Source: Phaffia rhodozyma
Taxonomy: Eukaryota; Basidiomycota; Tremellomycetes; Cystofilobasidiales; Mrakiaceae
Direction: 5' to 3'
Assembly: GCA_014706385.1 (NCBI GenBank)
Contig: JACGZH010000007.1
Coordinates: 7,501 to 71,500 of the forward strand
DNA length: 64,000 nt
This document shows positions 1 through 9,592 of this stretch, piece after piece; the stretch's first letter is position 1, and each line of letters begins with the position of its first letter. The position numbers were made by a program, and so were the translations under genes. The notes under the pieces were generated by a model, which did not search any database, was not told the DNA's origin, and worked only from the letters and a program-made list of their open reading frames with translations.

Positions 1-213
1 AAAAAAAAGCACACCCCTCCCCCCGACCCCCCTCCCCTAACCCTTTTCTAGCCCTCCGTCGTCCTCCATCGACTCTTTTTCTTCCATCCACCCAGCCGAG
101 TCGCTTTCTCCTGGTCCTGATCTCGTGCCTGTCTCTGCACTCGCTCCTGCACCTGCTTCTCCACTTGTCGCCGTGCCTGATGCCCTGCCTCTCCATCTCT
201 TCCTCCCTCTCTC
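1..213. other. Left edge, upstream of the retrotransposon ORF
   Basis: C/T-rich sequence. The frame of the following ORF is closed by stops here (49-51, 118-120, 178-180). A second frame reads openly through about 125-240, so the true 5' part of the element could lie here in a shifted frame. No separate gene can be supported. Confidence 0.4.
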
Positions 214-2895
214 TTGCCTCCCCGGTCTCCCTCCCTTCCGCCTTCTCCTGCAGACACCGCGTCCGACACCGCTGCCCTCGACCAGATCGACCAGGCCATC
301 GACCTCGCATCCTTCCACACATCCCACACATCCCTCCTTGACCGCTTCCTCTCCCTCGTCAGACTGCCCACCGCGAGCAAGCCTCTCCACGGTCGCCAGC
401 TCAAGGCCTTCCAAGATGCAGCAGAGCGGATGGCGTTCGCCTATGTCTCAAAGCCCAGTGAGCACACTCTGTTTGACTTTCTCTGTCTCCCAAAAGCCGG
501 CCTTGTATCTGGCTTTGCTCCTGGCGTCAACTCGGCTGCCAGGCTGCGAGCATACCCTGCTGTGTCTTGGCCGGAGCACTCCTCTCGCTCTGCTGGCGAT
601 CGTCGGCCTGGTGATCTCAAGCATGCCGTCGGCAGACAGGTCTCTTCTGGCTATCTCTCTCGTGCTGCCAGTCTGCTTTCCGACCGGTCTCCTGTCCTTG
701 CTCTGAGTGAGGATGTGATGGCGAGGTTGCATGCAAAACATCCATCCGGTGACCCCTCTCCGTTTTCGTCTCGTGCTGGCCCTCATCCTGGCGACAGCCC
801 GGAAGAGCAAGCCGTTCTCCCTGCGTTTGCCAAGTTCTCCAGAGAGACCTCTCCCGGTATCTCTGGCTGGACTCAGCCTCTGCTTTCCCTTGCCCTCGCC
901 CGGCAGCCTGTCCGTGAGATGGTCCGTGTGCTTACCGGTCAGATCTCTCAGGGTACAGCACCCGGCATCCAGCTTCTCTGTGTTTCCAGACTGACTCCTC
1001 TCGAAAAGACAGGCGGCGGGGTCAGACCGATCGCGGTGGGCGAGCTGCTCTATCGGCTGGTAAGCAAGATCCTTCTCAAGGCCAGACTCAGACAGACCAT
1101 GCTCCTAGACTGTCAGCTTGGCGTCGGCTCCAAGGGCGGAGTCGAGCCGATCGTCAGACTGGTTGACGAGGCAACGAGAGGTGATCTCCGTGGCACTTAC
1201 AACCACCTCGTCAGTCTGGACTTTTCTAACGCGTTCAACACTGTCAGCAGACGAGACCTCGCCGACGGACTCAAGGACTGGGCTCCCGAGCTCTATCGGG
1301 CCGGTCGGTGGGCATACGGTGAGCATACCACTCTGGTCTGTACCGGATCAGACGGCCAGGTCGTCACGATGGCTTCCCAGCAGGGGGTCAGACAGGGCGA
1401 TCCGTTCAGGCCTCTCTTCTTTTCTCTTGCCATCAGACGGTTCATGTCTCAGCTTCGTCAGTTCGTAGGCCTCGACGGTCTGGTCGTCAGCTATCTAGAC
1501 GATGTGTTCATCCTGACAAATGACTCTGGAGCACTCGAGAAAGTCATCGCGTTCGTAGAAGCAAGTAGCACATCTTTATCACTAAACAAATCAAAGTCAA
1601 AGATACATGACCTGTTTTCTATCGAGTCCCATGGCCTAGAGCTTCTCGGCACCGCCATCGGCAGCACACAGTTCCGAGCGGCCTTCCTCCAACGCAAGAT
1701 CCACCACGAGCTTGCCATCATCCGGAAACTGCCCAGCCTCCACTACCAGCACGGTCTCTTGCTTCTCCGTCGATGCGTCCAGATGAACCTGCGGCACTTC
1801 CAACGAACACTAGACACGTCAGATCTCGATCACCCATGGACTGCACTAGACGACGCACTCACCGAGGCGGTTCTCCTCATCCGGAACTCTCCCCGTCGAC
1901 TCGACACCGACAGAGCCATCATCCAGCTCCCCACCCGGTTCGGCGGCCTCGGTGTGCTCTCGTTCGCCGACGTCGCCCCACTCGCCTATCAGGCCGCAAA
2001 CGAGGCAGCAGACACCATCATCGCACCCATCCTCGGCGGCTTTGACATGTCGGACGTCCAGCCAATGTCCCAAAGGGCTAGAACAAACAGCATGGTCGAA
2101 CACAAGCTGAGCATTCTCCTTTCTCAGCTCTCACAGCATCAACAGGACTCACTGGCTGAAAACGCGACGTTCCTCGGCCGCAGATGGCTCAACATCATCC
2201 CCTTCACCTCCTCGCTCTCCCTCAGAGACGTCCACATCGCCGCCGGTCTCCACTTCCTCACCTTCTGCCCCGGCCGGTCCGACCTCTGCAACAGCTGCCA
2301 CCACCAGAACCACTACGGACACGACGAGGTCTGCCACGGCCGCAACCCAGACACCCTCGCTAGACACGGCAACATCAAGCGGTTAGTACACAAGTCGCTC
2401 GCTGCGAACAGCATGTTCAACGTAGAGAACGAACCACTTGTCCCTGGCACCTCCATGCGGACCGATCTCCGGATCACTTCGCCCGACGGTGTCGTCGAGA
2501 TCGACGTCGCTGTAGTCTCGATCGCATCCGACGCCGCACGAGAGATCGCCAGACGGACCCATCTGTACCCACAGGCCGCCAAACAAAACAGATCAGCCTT
2601 TGCCACTCGGTTCGCCAGACGGAACGACCCGCCCGGTGTCCAGCTCGACCCAGCCCACCAAGCGGTCGTCGCGATCCTGGACGGGAAAGCAAAAGAAAAG
2701 GTACAGACCTATGCGAACCGGATCTATCTTCCCTTCGAGCCCTTCATCCTCACCACCGGCGGGGCGATCGACTGCCGGGCGAACGAGCTGATCGACCGGT
2801 GGACCAAGCACCTCGGTCCGTCTGCCGCTGGCCGTCTTCTCAGTCATCTTGCTGTCGTCCTGTTGTCTGCCAGGGCTGCCCACTGGCAGTTCTGA
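214..2895 (+). mobile_element. Non-LTR retrotransposon ORF: reverse transcriptase with C-terminal zinc finger and restriction-like endonuclease
   Basis: Open frame of about 893 codons encoding a retroelement polymerase that copies its RNA into DNA at a nicked target. Seen: an RT palm with the first catalytic Asp in LDFSNAFN, the QQGVRQGDP motif and the active-site YLDD (about residue 427; YADD is commoner). Toward the C-terminus is a CNSC (about 692) with downstream His and Cys, then an R-x-D...EID pattern (about 749-763). This arrangement is known from R2/CRE-type elements, where a CCHC finger precedes a PD-(D/E)XK-like nuclease. The frame opens after a TGA at 178-180, and its first in-frame ATG is only at about 430, so the 5' end is probably truncated or frameshifted. 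No APE-type endonuclease is visible. The RT core looks intact; activity is unknown. Confidence 0.85.
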
Positions 2896-2903
2896 ACAAA
2901 GTC

Positions 2904-2960
2904 GAGGTGGATGGAAGTGGATGGAAGTGGATGGAAGTGGATGGAAGTGGACGGAAGTGA
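2904..2960 (+). repeat. 10-bp tandem repeat (GGATGGAAGT)n at the retrotransposon 3' end
   Basis: About five consecutive copies of a GGATGGAAGT unit start nine bases after the stop codon; the last copies have single substitutions. Simple tandem repeats at the 3' terminus are common in non-LTR elements, so this may mark the element's tail or a microsatellite target. Confidence 0.75.
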
Positions 2961-3049
2961 TAGAGAATGGATGGAAGCGAGAAGGAGTCGTTCTGTTGCG
3001 TGTTTCGTCGTGAGATTTACTTCATGATGATGGTGGTCGATGATCAACT

Positions 3050-3400
3050 TGCAGTTTGCATCTCTTTCTCTTTCTTCTTTCTTTCTTTCTTTTCTTTCTA
3101 TCTTATCTTCTTTTCTTTCTTTCTTTCTTTCCATCTTATCTCGTTTTCTTTTCGTCTTATCTTGTTTCCTTCCATCTTACTCTATTTCTCTCTTTCTACT
3201 TCTACTTCTGTTTCGATCTCTTTACTTCCTTCTTCTTCATTTTATCCTACTTCATTCTATACCTCTTTCTCTATTTCTTCCTTTACTTCTACTTCCATTT
3301 CTACTTCTTCCCCTCTTCCTCCTACCTCCCCTTAGCGTACACCTCCTACACCTGTCGGTCCTCTTTCTTTCTTCTTTCTGCTCGCTACAACCAGACCTTG
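3050..3400 (+). repeat. Pyrimidine-rich tract (CTTT/CTTC-type)
   Basis: Some 350 bases are almost pure C/T on the plus strand, built from degenerate CTTT and CTTC units. Several overlapping frames stay open only because stop codons are rare in such sequence, so I call no gene here. Confidence 0.8.
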
Positions 3401-3552
3401 CTAAAAGAACTATCTATGAATCTAAGACCCTAAATATGAGGAAGTTAAGAAAGGACGACAACCAGAAGATATCCGTGAAGACAAAGAGGATGTAAAAACC
3501 TTTCGCAGAAAAACCTTCATGGCTAGACCAGTCGATTAATTTTTATCCTCTT

Positions 3553-3901
3553 TCAATCGCCATGTCCATTAGCATCTGCAGCCAGAGCGGCGGCGTCAGC
3601 GGTGTCAACCGTGTCAAGGACCAGTATCCAAGCCCCCTCGTTCTCCTCCTGGTGCAGGGCCAGGCAGAGCATGTCGCGAGACGCGATGGCATATCTGTTC
3701 GACCAAGTCTCAGAGCAAGCAGAGAGCAGAATTGTTGTTTAACGAACCATCCTGTGGTGAACACGAACAGATGAAGAAACCATCAAACAAAGAAACAGAT
3801 GGAGAGAGATCAATATTCGAAGAGACAAGGGTGAGAGCATTTTGATAGAGATCAGTCACTTTATCAGCCGCGCGCAGCTGATCTCGGCGGTGTTCATCCA
3901 T
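3553..3901 (-). CDS. Possible small hypothetical protein, two exons
   Basis: Not recognised. On the minus strand an ATG at 3901 opens a short charged helical segment (MDEHRRDQLRAADKVTD). A second stretch near 3553-3720 (SRDMLCLALHQEENEGAW and beyond) has codon-like composition and ends at a TGA at 3553. The two can be joined in phase by removing an intron, but the donor (GTCTCT) is weak. The product would be about 80 residues, acidic at the C-terminus, with no signal peptide or membrane segment. It may equally be a relic of a longer gene or chance open sequence. Confidence 0.22.
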
Positions 3902-4315
3902 ACGGCCGATCACTCAGCTCTCTCCGTCCACGTGGCAAGCATGGCTGTGATTCTTAACAAAAGATGATCCGGAACTAAATGAGATTCATGACGTTTCACC
4001 CAAATGCAACGCCCAGAACTATTTCCGATAGTAATTCAAATCAGTACAGTCTACCCGACCAAACGATTTTTATTTTTATTTTTTTCATGAACTGCTTTGA
4101 TTCATAAGACAGTTTACGTAAGGCTTCATTCAAAATATTCTAGTTCGCTTGATTGTAAGAAAGAGCAACAAGGGCAGCGAAAGAATTGAAGAAGAAGAGA
4201 AAAATCGAAGGAAGAATGAACTATAAGGCTACTTTGGGCCGGCCACGAAACCCTTCGAAGAGAGAAGAAACAGAGAGAGAAAGAGAGGAAGGGATGAATA
4301 AGTGACTAACACACA
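3902..4315. other. Intergenic, AT-rich
   Basis: Spacer between the possible small gene and the 3' end of the glycosyltransferase. No coding frame, RNA gene or clear repeat seen. Confidence 0.5.
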
Positions 4316-5921
4316 TCACATGTCTTCCACACTTTGCATCATCCAGATGTCTACTGGGTTCTTCTTGGGGAGAGGATGGCCTTTGCACGCTGCTATTCTC
4401 TCTACAGTGGAGTCGGCCAGACTATCGTGCAAAAAGAAAACACCGGATGTCAGATGAGTGCATCATAGAAGGAGAGGCAATGAGACCATATTGATGTCTA
4501 CAGTAGAGATGAGGTTGTATAAGTCTGAAGGTCACTTACATGCCTCCCCAGTCTTTCGAGGCGCATCCTCCGATGTCCGTACCCAACTCGGAAAAGGGAA
4601 TGATGATCGCGGGCGTTGCAGAAAAGCTCTGAAGAGTGCCCATGTTGTAGTGCTGGGCTACATACTTGAACGGAAGCTCGTGGTCAACTGGCGCCGAGAA
4701 CAGATTGGGCAAGTCGTGGACGAGGCCATTTAGTCGGCGGAGACCACGGCGGGAGAGCGAGTACGCATGGGTTCCCATCGGATGGTTTGATTTGCGCAGG
4801 CCGGGGTGGAAGGTAGGTTTGTTCACTCGTTCCTGTCCGAGGATCCATCCAAGGTACCTATAGGATTAGGTGTTCGACAGAGGAACCAGTAAGCAAACCC
4901 TAGCAAGGACGGATGGGCGGCGGACGCATCTGCAACAGTCGCCAAGACGTACACTATATCCCAGCCCTCAGCCTCTTCGGCAAGAGAGCGAGTCATCTCC
5001 CTCCACCGTTCGACGAGCGAGAACTCGGCATCAATGTCGTCCTCCAGGATCAGGATATCATCGTCGTCATTCTTGAGGGCAGTGTGCCAGGTCTTGAGAT
5101 GGGAAAGGTAGCACGCCAGTGGGGCCTCTAGATCAACATGAACGTCGACAAGAAAGGTGGCCATCGGTCAGTCCAGAGCAGCCAGAAGCCTGAGACCACA
5201 AACTGACGCAAGCCTCACCAGGTGGCCAGAGCGGATAATCAAACTGCACGTCCGGGTTCGTTCCCTCGAGAAGAAACTCTGTGCTGTTGCTATCGAAAGA
5301 TGAGAGCACATACTCTCTCCTGTTAAGATGTGTGCGCATTCAACGATGGGTTCAGCCGATCAGACAGATCTGTCCATTTGAGAAGATAAATATAAGCAAC
5401 GCAAGACAAAAGGACCTACCAGGTCTTGCCATCCCAAAGTCTGTCCGCCATGCTTTGCTGCATTGGGGAGTAGGCGCCTTCCCTGGTCAGATCTTTCACG
5501 ACAAGCTCTTCCCGCATACGTTCCATGATCCAGTGGACCACCGGTGAGTCTTTGAGAACGGCATCGATATAGGTAAAGTTGAGCTCTAGAGCATGAGCGA
5601 TCAGTTCCATATGCTCTTTCCGGTCTGCAGGAAGCGTCAGGTAACAATAGCTTGTCAACGATCAGTCCGGATGCAAAGTGAATAGAGAAGAGAACGGACA
5701 CAGACAAGGAAACAGCTAGACATACCTGGGCGGGTGGCCATGTTGATCACATAGATACTACTCCATGTCGTTCCCTGGTCATGGCCGCGGATACTCTGGA
5801 TGAGCTCGTCCCTAAAAGAGAGACCGACAGATTGATCCGCCTCAGAGAACATACCCCAGACATAGAAGAACAAACATATCGAGCCGGTGGCCAGGGTATA
5901 CAAAGTTGAGGAAGGACGCAT
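4316..5921 (-). CDS. Glycosyltransferase family 25 protein (type II membrane)
   Basis: Predicted sugar-nucleotide glycosyltransferase of the secretory pathway; acceptor unknown. The ATG at 5921 begins a short cytoplasmic tail and one hydrophobic signal-anchor (TLYTLATGSICLFFYVW). Then follow the GT25 hallmarks in order: an early DRKEHMELIAHALELNFTY block, ACYLSHLKTWHTAL, the metal-binding-type ILILEDDIDAEF, and a C-terminal block PMGTHAYSLSRRGLRRL...PVDHELPF. Several introns interrupt it. The last one runs 4422-4539 and joins in phase to a final exon 4316-4421 ending in SVEDM-stop. Family members include bacterial LPS and animal collagen glycosyltransferases; fungal members are poorly characterised. 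The promoter would lie in the 5.9-7.6 kb spacer. Confidence 0.8.
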
Positions 5922-6464
5922 GTCTATGAAGTTATAGTTGAGTGGACCCTGATGCGTTCAGAAATATGGAACACAAGGATCGATGGGGCAGAAGTGAGAA
6001 AAAGACAAAACGGAGGACGAGGAGGGAGAAAAGTTGATCCGAGACTGAACTCAAAAGTCTTCCCCAAATTTCCTACGGGAAGCATTCCGGAGAACTCTCA
6101 ACGGATGATGATATCAGTTTGAACAGACCGAGACAACTGAAATAGTAATTTTGATCAATACCGGACAGCCCACTAGAAAGACACTCGGAAGCTGAGTGAT
6201 CAGTCGGCTCCGAGCAATGATCCTCAGCCAGCTCTCCCGACGCTCATCGAGAAAGGGACGATTTCTTAAGGGACAATGAAATCGATCAAAGAGACGGATA
6301 AGACAAAAGGAATCGGGTGCCCTGTGAAAGATGTCCTTTCATCCCGGACTCTTTGCTGTACATCTATTTGTAAACGAATGCAACCCATTCATCTGTTCCC
6401 GAAAACAAGAATCTATGTAGTTCTATATCGAAGAGGCAATCTGTCAGCCAAGCAATAGATTGAT

Positions 6465-6535
6465 CTGTCAGTCGGTCGGTCAGTCGGTCGGTCGGTCGGT
6501 CGATCGGTCGATCGATCAATCGGTCAGTCTCTTGG
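6465..6535. repeat. Tetranucleotide microsatellite (CAGT/GGTC/GATC)n
   Basis: Period-4 repeat of related units (CAGT, CGGT, CGAT) over about 70 bases. Degenerate microsatellite, no sign of function. Confidence 0.75.
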
Positions 6536-6857
6536 CGTCATAGCCGGCCAGTCCGTCCCTCCGTTCGTAAGTCGTATAATTTATAGAAGATCCTTGAAAT
6601 ATACCACTGCTTCACACTACTCGTATCACTCGATAAACAACGTCTTCCGCCGCTGCAATCAACCTGTAGAGTCGTTGGTATGCTACCTAAAAGACACATG
6701 TGAGGGAGTCGGAGGGTTTGCCATTTGTTTATCCGTGTGAGTCGGAAAAACAATCAAATGAACTATGTCGCGGCTGCGGTTAACAATTCGATTGTATCAC
6801 TAAGTTGTTTCGGATAAGGAGTAAATACATTATTTTGGTTGGTATAGCTTAGTCATG

Positions 6858-6990
6858 GTGAGAGTGATCTTAACCGATGATGGTCGATACATGCCCCTCT
6901 TGGACTTGGAGGACCTCAGCCCACAGACCACTAGGATCCCACCGGCCATGGGTTAAAGTCACCCCATCGATAGAGCAGCTTCAGTCTAGA
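6858..6990 (-). repeat. Dispersed repeat, inverted copy of the sequence downstream of the Fanzor remnant
   Basis: Reverse-complementing 13201-13260 and placing it on 6866-6925 gives a near-identical core (AACCGATGATGG, then GATACATG, CCCT, GGACTT). Further weaker matches follow (GCCATG near 6944-6950, AGCTTCAG near 6978). No nuclease ORF can be read next to this copy, so it looks like a solo or eroded element end. Confidence 0.6.
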
Positions 6991-7631
6991 CATCATCCTC
7001 AGCAGCGGTGTCAGTCTAAGGTAGAGCAGAGAGACCAGAGAGAGCGATGAGTTCTCGACACGCTCCCCTAAGACGAACATGAGCAGACAGGGAGACCATC
7101 AGGCGATGGAATAGAGATACGAAGAGACATAGATGATATATCTGAGCAGGTCGCATGCAAGCAATCTCATGTCTTCATCCGGAACTCTGGTGTAAGGTAC
7201 ATAACATGAATATCAAGATAGTTGAGTCAACCAACGGTCTTGCTGTCGTTCTGAATCACCCGTGTACACAGGCTCAATTTAGCAGATCCTCGAATATTTG
7301 ACTTGCTAGATTATATTCCTCTTTGTTCAGACTCGTTGGCTCAATTGTGCCAGATGTTGTTTATAACAATGAATATTAATCCAAAAGTAGAGTTTGATAC
7401 ACAATATCCAGTTTTATGAATATAGTCAGATGATGATAAAATGAGTCATATAAATCTCCGTTAACAGACAACCCATCTTTACGGATATGGAGCAAGACCG
7501 TTGTAGTTCACACCAGCCTTAACAGTGCTGTAGGAGAATAGTGCAGACAGATGGTTAATCCAGGTTTATTGTTACCTAACGCAACGCCTTCTATGGGAGA
7601 AAGTGACGAAAGGTTTTTACTGATTTCCATA

Positions 7632-8060
7632 TCAGACGTGGTCGTAATCGATCTCGTCAATTCTAGCCTTGAGCGCGGTCAACACGGTATCGAATGAGCA
7701 AAAGCCGTCGGCTGAGTACTCGCATCCGGCGTAGGTGTTGTGGAGGGGCAGAACGGTATCGTTGCTATCATTGATCGGAAGGAGACGAGAGCCGATGTCA
7801 GTGGCAGTATCCCTAGAGGTTTGAATGACTTCGTTCAAACCTGAACAACGAGCTTACAGAATGAATCTGATCTGTCTCGAAGGGGTGAGATTTTAACACT
7901 CCAAGGCTTGGATATTGAGATGAACGCTGAAGGGAACAACCTGGCTAAATTTGAAATGCTTGTCGTCCGAGCCCTTGGTCAAAGGCAAAGGACAACCGGG
8001 GAGAAGAGCCATAAGGTTGAATGCAGTGATAATTCATGTTGATTCGCGGCCCTTGAAGTA
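7632..8060 (-). pseudogene. Histidine acid phosphatase, 3' fragment
   Basis: C-terminal end of a histidine-type acid phosphatase, a secreted phosphomonoesterase/phytase-like family. The readable part includes FKFSQVVPFSVHLNIQALEC, which matches the family's conserved SQ-VPF segment, and after a 60-nt in-phase GT-AG intron a block with AGCEYSADGFCSFDTVL and the terminal stop at 7632. Upstream of about 8020 the frame meets a TGA. No RHG active-site region or signal peptide is found before the tRNA gene at 8242, so the protein's first two thirds are missing. It is most simply a 5'-truncated relic left by rearrangement. Confidence 0.55.
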
Positions 8061-8241
8061 ATACACACTGCCTTCTTTTCTGCCGTGTTACGCTATTCTT
8101 TAGACCGCCACTTTTGATCTTTGGAGGTTGTTAACCCAGAATGATGATGGTTGAACTCGAGATAAAATAAATTTTAAAAAATTGGCGCTTGTGGTATAAG
8201 TCCTTGATATAAGAAACAACGCTTTCAGGAATATAAGAAAA

Positions 8242-8335
8242 GGTGAAGTGGCCGAGTGGTCTAAGGCGCTGTGTTCAGGTTTTCAGCCTTGTTTCGCAGT
8301 CATTCGTGGCGCGAGTTCGAATCTCGTCTTCATCA
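8242..8335 (+). tRNA. tRNA-Leu (CAG) with a 14-nt intron
   Basis: Acceptor GGTGAAG pairs with CTTCATC, followed by discriminator A. The D arm has GCCGAGTGGTCTAAGGC. Anticodon stem CTGTG/CGCAG encloses TTCAGG with anticodon CAG at 8276-8278. The intron lies after position 37 (about 8280-8293). A longer variable arm, as expected for Leu, precedes the T arm (GCGAG TTCGAAT CTCGT). A T-run right after the gene is a Pol III terminator. Confidence 0.92.
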
Positions 8336-8336
8336 G

Positions 8337-8343
8337 CTTTTTA
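8337..8343 (+). terminator. Pol III T-run after tRNA-Leu
   Basis: A run of five T residues begins within three bases of the mature 3' end, the usual RNA polymerase III stop. Confidence 0.7.
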
Positions 8344-8520
8344 TTTTACAATGTTTTTACATCACGTTTCACATACATCATCAAGAGTTTACATTGTTCC
8401 AAGTCTAAAGTTTGTTTTGAGGGTTCAAACGATGTCCCAAATACTCTGATAGTTTGTACTATCTCATTTTATCACGTTTTCCATTAAAATCTTGACAAAA
8501 AGAAATTGACTGAGTTAGAA

Positions 8521-8525
8521 AAAAT
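8521..8525 (-). terminator. Pol III T-run after tRNA-His
   Basis: Five A residues on the plus strand give TTTTT in the transcript strand, two bases after the mature 3' end. Confidence 0.7.
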
Positions 8526-8526
8526 T

Positions 8527-8620
8527 GACCGTAGGGTGAATTGAACACCCGTCGTCCGCGATATTGCGTTTCGGCTGATGCACCACAAGCGGAAGTACTA
8601 ACCACTATACTATACGATCT
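8527..8620 (-). tRNA. tRNA-His (GTG) with a 22-nt intron
   Basis: Read on the minus strand, acceptor GATCGTA pairs with TACGGTC (one G-T wobble), discriminator A. D stem GTAT/GTAC, anticodon stem TCCGC/GCGGA, loop TTGTGG with anticodon GTG, intron at 8562-8583 after position 37, and T arm GGGTG TTCAATT CACCC. A run of five A on the plus strand (8521-8525) gives the U-rich Pol III terminator. It converges on tRNA-Leu with their 3' ends about 190 bp apart. Confidence 0.9.
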
Positions 8621-9592
8621 TTTTAAAATGTCCATTCTTATGAGTTTGTATAAAGTTTATTTATCCAGAGTATGACCGATTTTTGGCACAAACGCAAGTT
8701 GAACGATCAATCTTCCACTTTGAAACACATTGACATTGAGGATTTCAATGGTACTCTATATTGGATATAGCAGTCTAGACACCAACCGTCGAGTGTTGCG
8801 CGTTGGTTCACTTTCTATTTTCTCGGTTTCTCGTTCAACATGTTATTTCATTTCTATATCATCTTTATTTCACTTCCGTCTCGTTTATTTCCATTCTAGT
8901 TTATTTCCATCTTGGTGATCTCGTATATACAGTAGCTAGTTTATTTTCTTTTTCCTTTTTCTTTCTGGTTCTCTCAATCAACTTGCTCACTGTGTGTGTG
9001 CACAATTGTTTGAGAGAACTAGAGAACTGGAGAATTAGATTCAGGATCAGAGCGTTATAGCATCAGTTATTTGAGGAATTCGATCCAGAAGAACCAGAGA
9101 AACATCATTGACGCATTCGGAAACTAGGATTACATCGTTGTCTGTGAGACTACTCTAGAAAACCCCCACCAAGTGCTCCCTTTTATTACTCTAAACCCCA
9201 GATTGCATCACCTAGCTATTTTAGCGCAGAAGATACAAATAAACAATGAAAATACTACAAGGAAAGAGGAGTGCTAGGCGATATTGTAAAGCCCTTCGGA
9301 GAGAAGTTCTTCAGACTTTGAGCGAGATCTGAAGGTATCGCCTGAAAAAGGATATCTCTGATAATGGTCGAGACCGTCTCAAGACTGCCAAAACCCTAGC
9401 AGACTTTCATCCGTTCAACGGTCATTTCTCTTGGCGTAAATATTTCGTGATCGAAGTTAGTCAAACGACACCGTTACTGAACAAGTCTAGATCAAATTGC
9501 TTAATAGTGCTCGGATCACAAGGATTAAATCGTACATATATACTACTAATAGTCTATCAAGCACTGTATATACACACTCTGTCCTATCACAT
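8621..9592. other. Intergenic spacer
   Basis: AT-rich spacer between tRNA-His and the 3' end of the DHA2-like transporter gene. Short open frames are T/C-rich and not protein-like. Nothing further seen. Confidence 0.5.

Larger units (their letters stand above)
5922..7631. other. Long intergenic region with repeats
   Basis: About 1.7 kb without a supported gene. It holds a GGTC/GATC tetranucleotide tract (6465-6535) and, at about 6858-6990, a diverged inverted copy of sequence found downstream of the Fanzor remnant. The remainder is AT-rich and unremarkable. Confidence 0.5.

Noticed and set aside
214..2895. Telomerase reverse transcriptase or group II intron maturase
   Set aside because: No telomerase-specific T motif is seen. 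The C-terminal finger and nuclease pattern fits a non-LTR element.
3040..3495. Three overlapping Phe/Leu/Ser-rich frames resembling membrane proteins
   Set aside because: They arise from a CT-rich tract in every frame and have no defined helices or family pattern.
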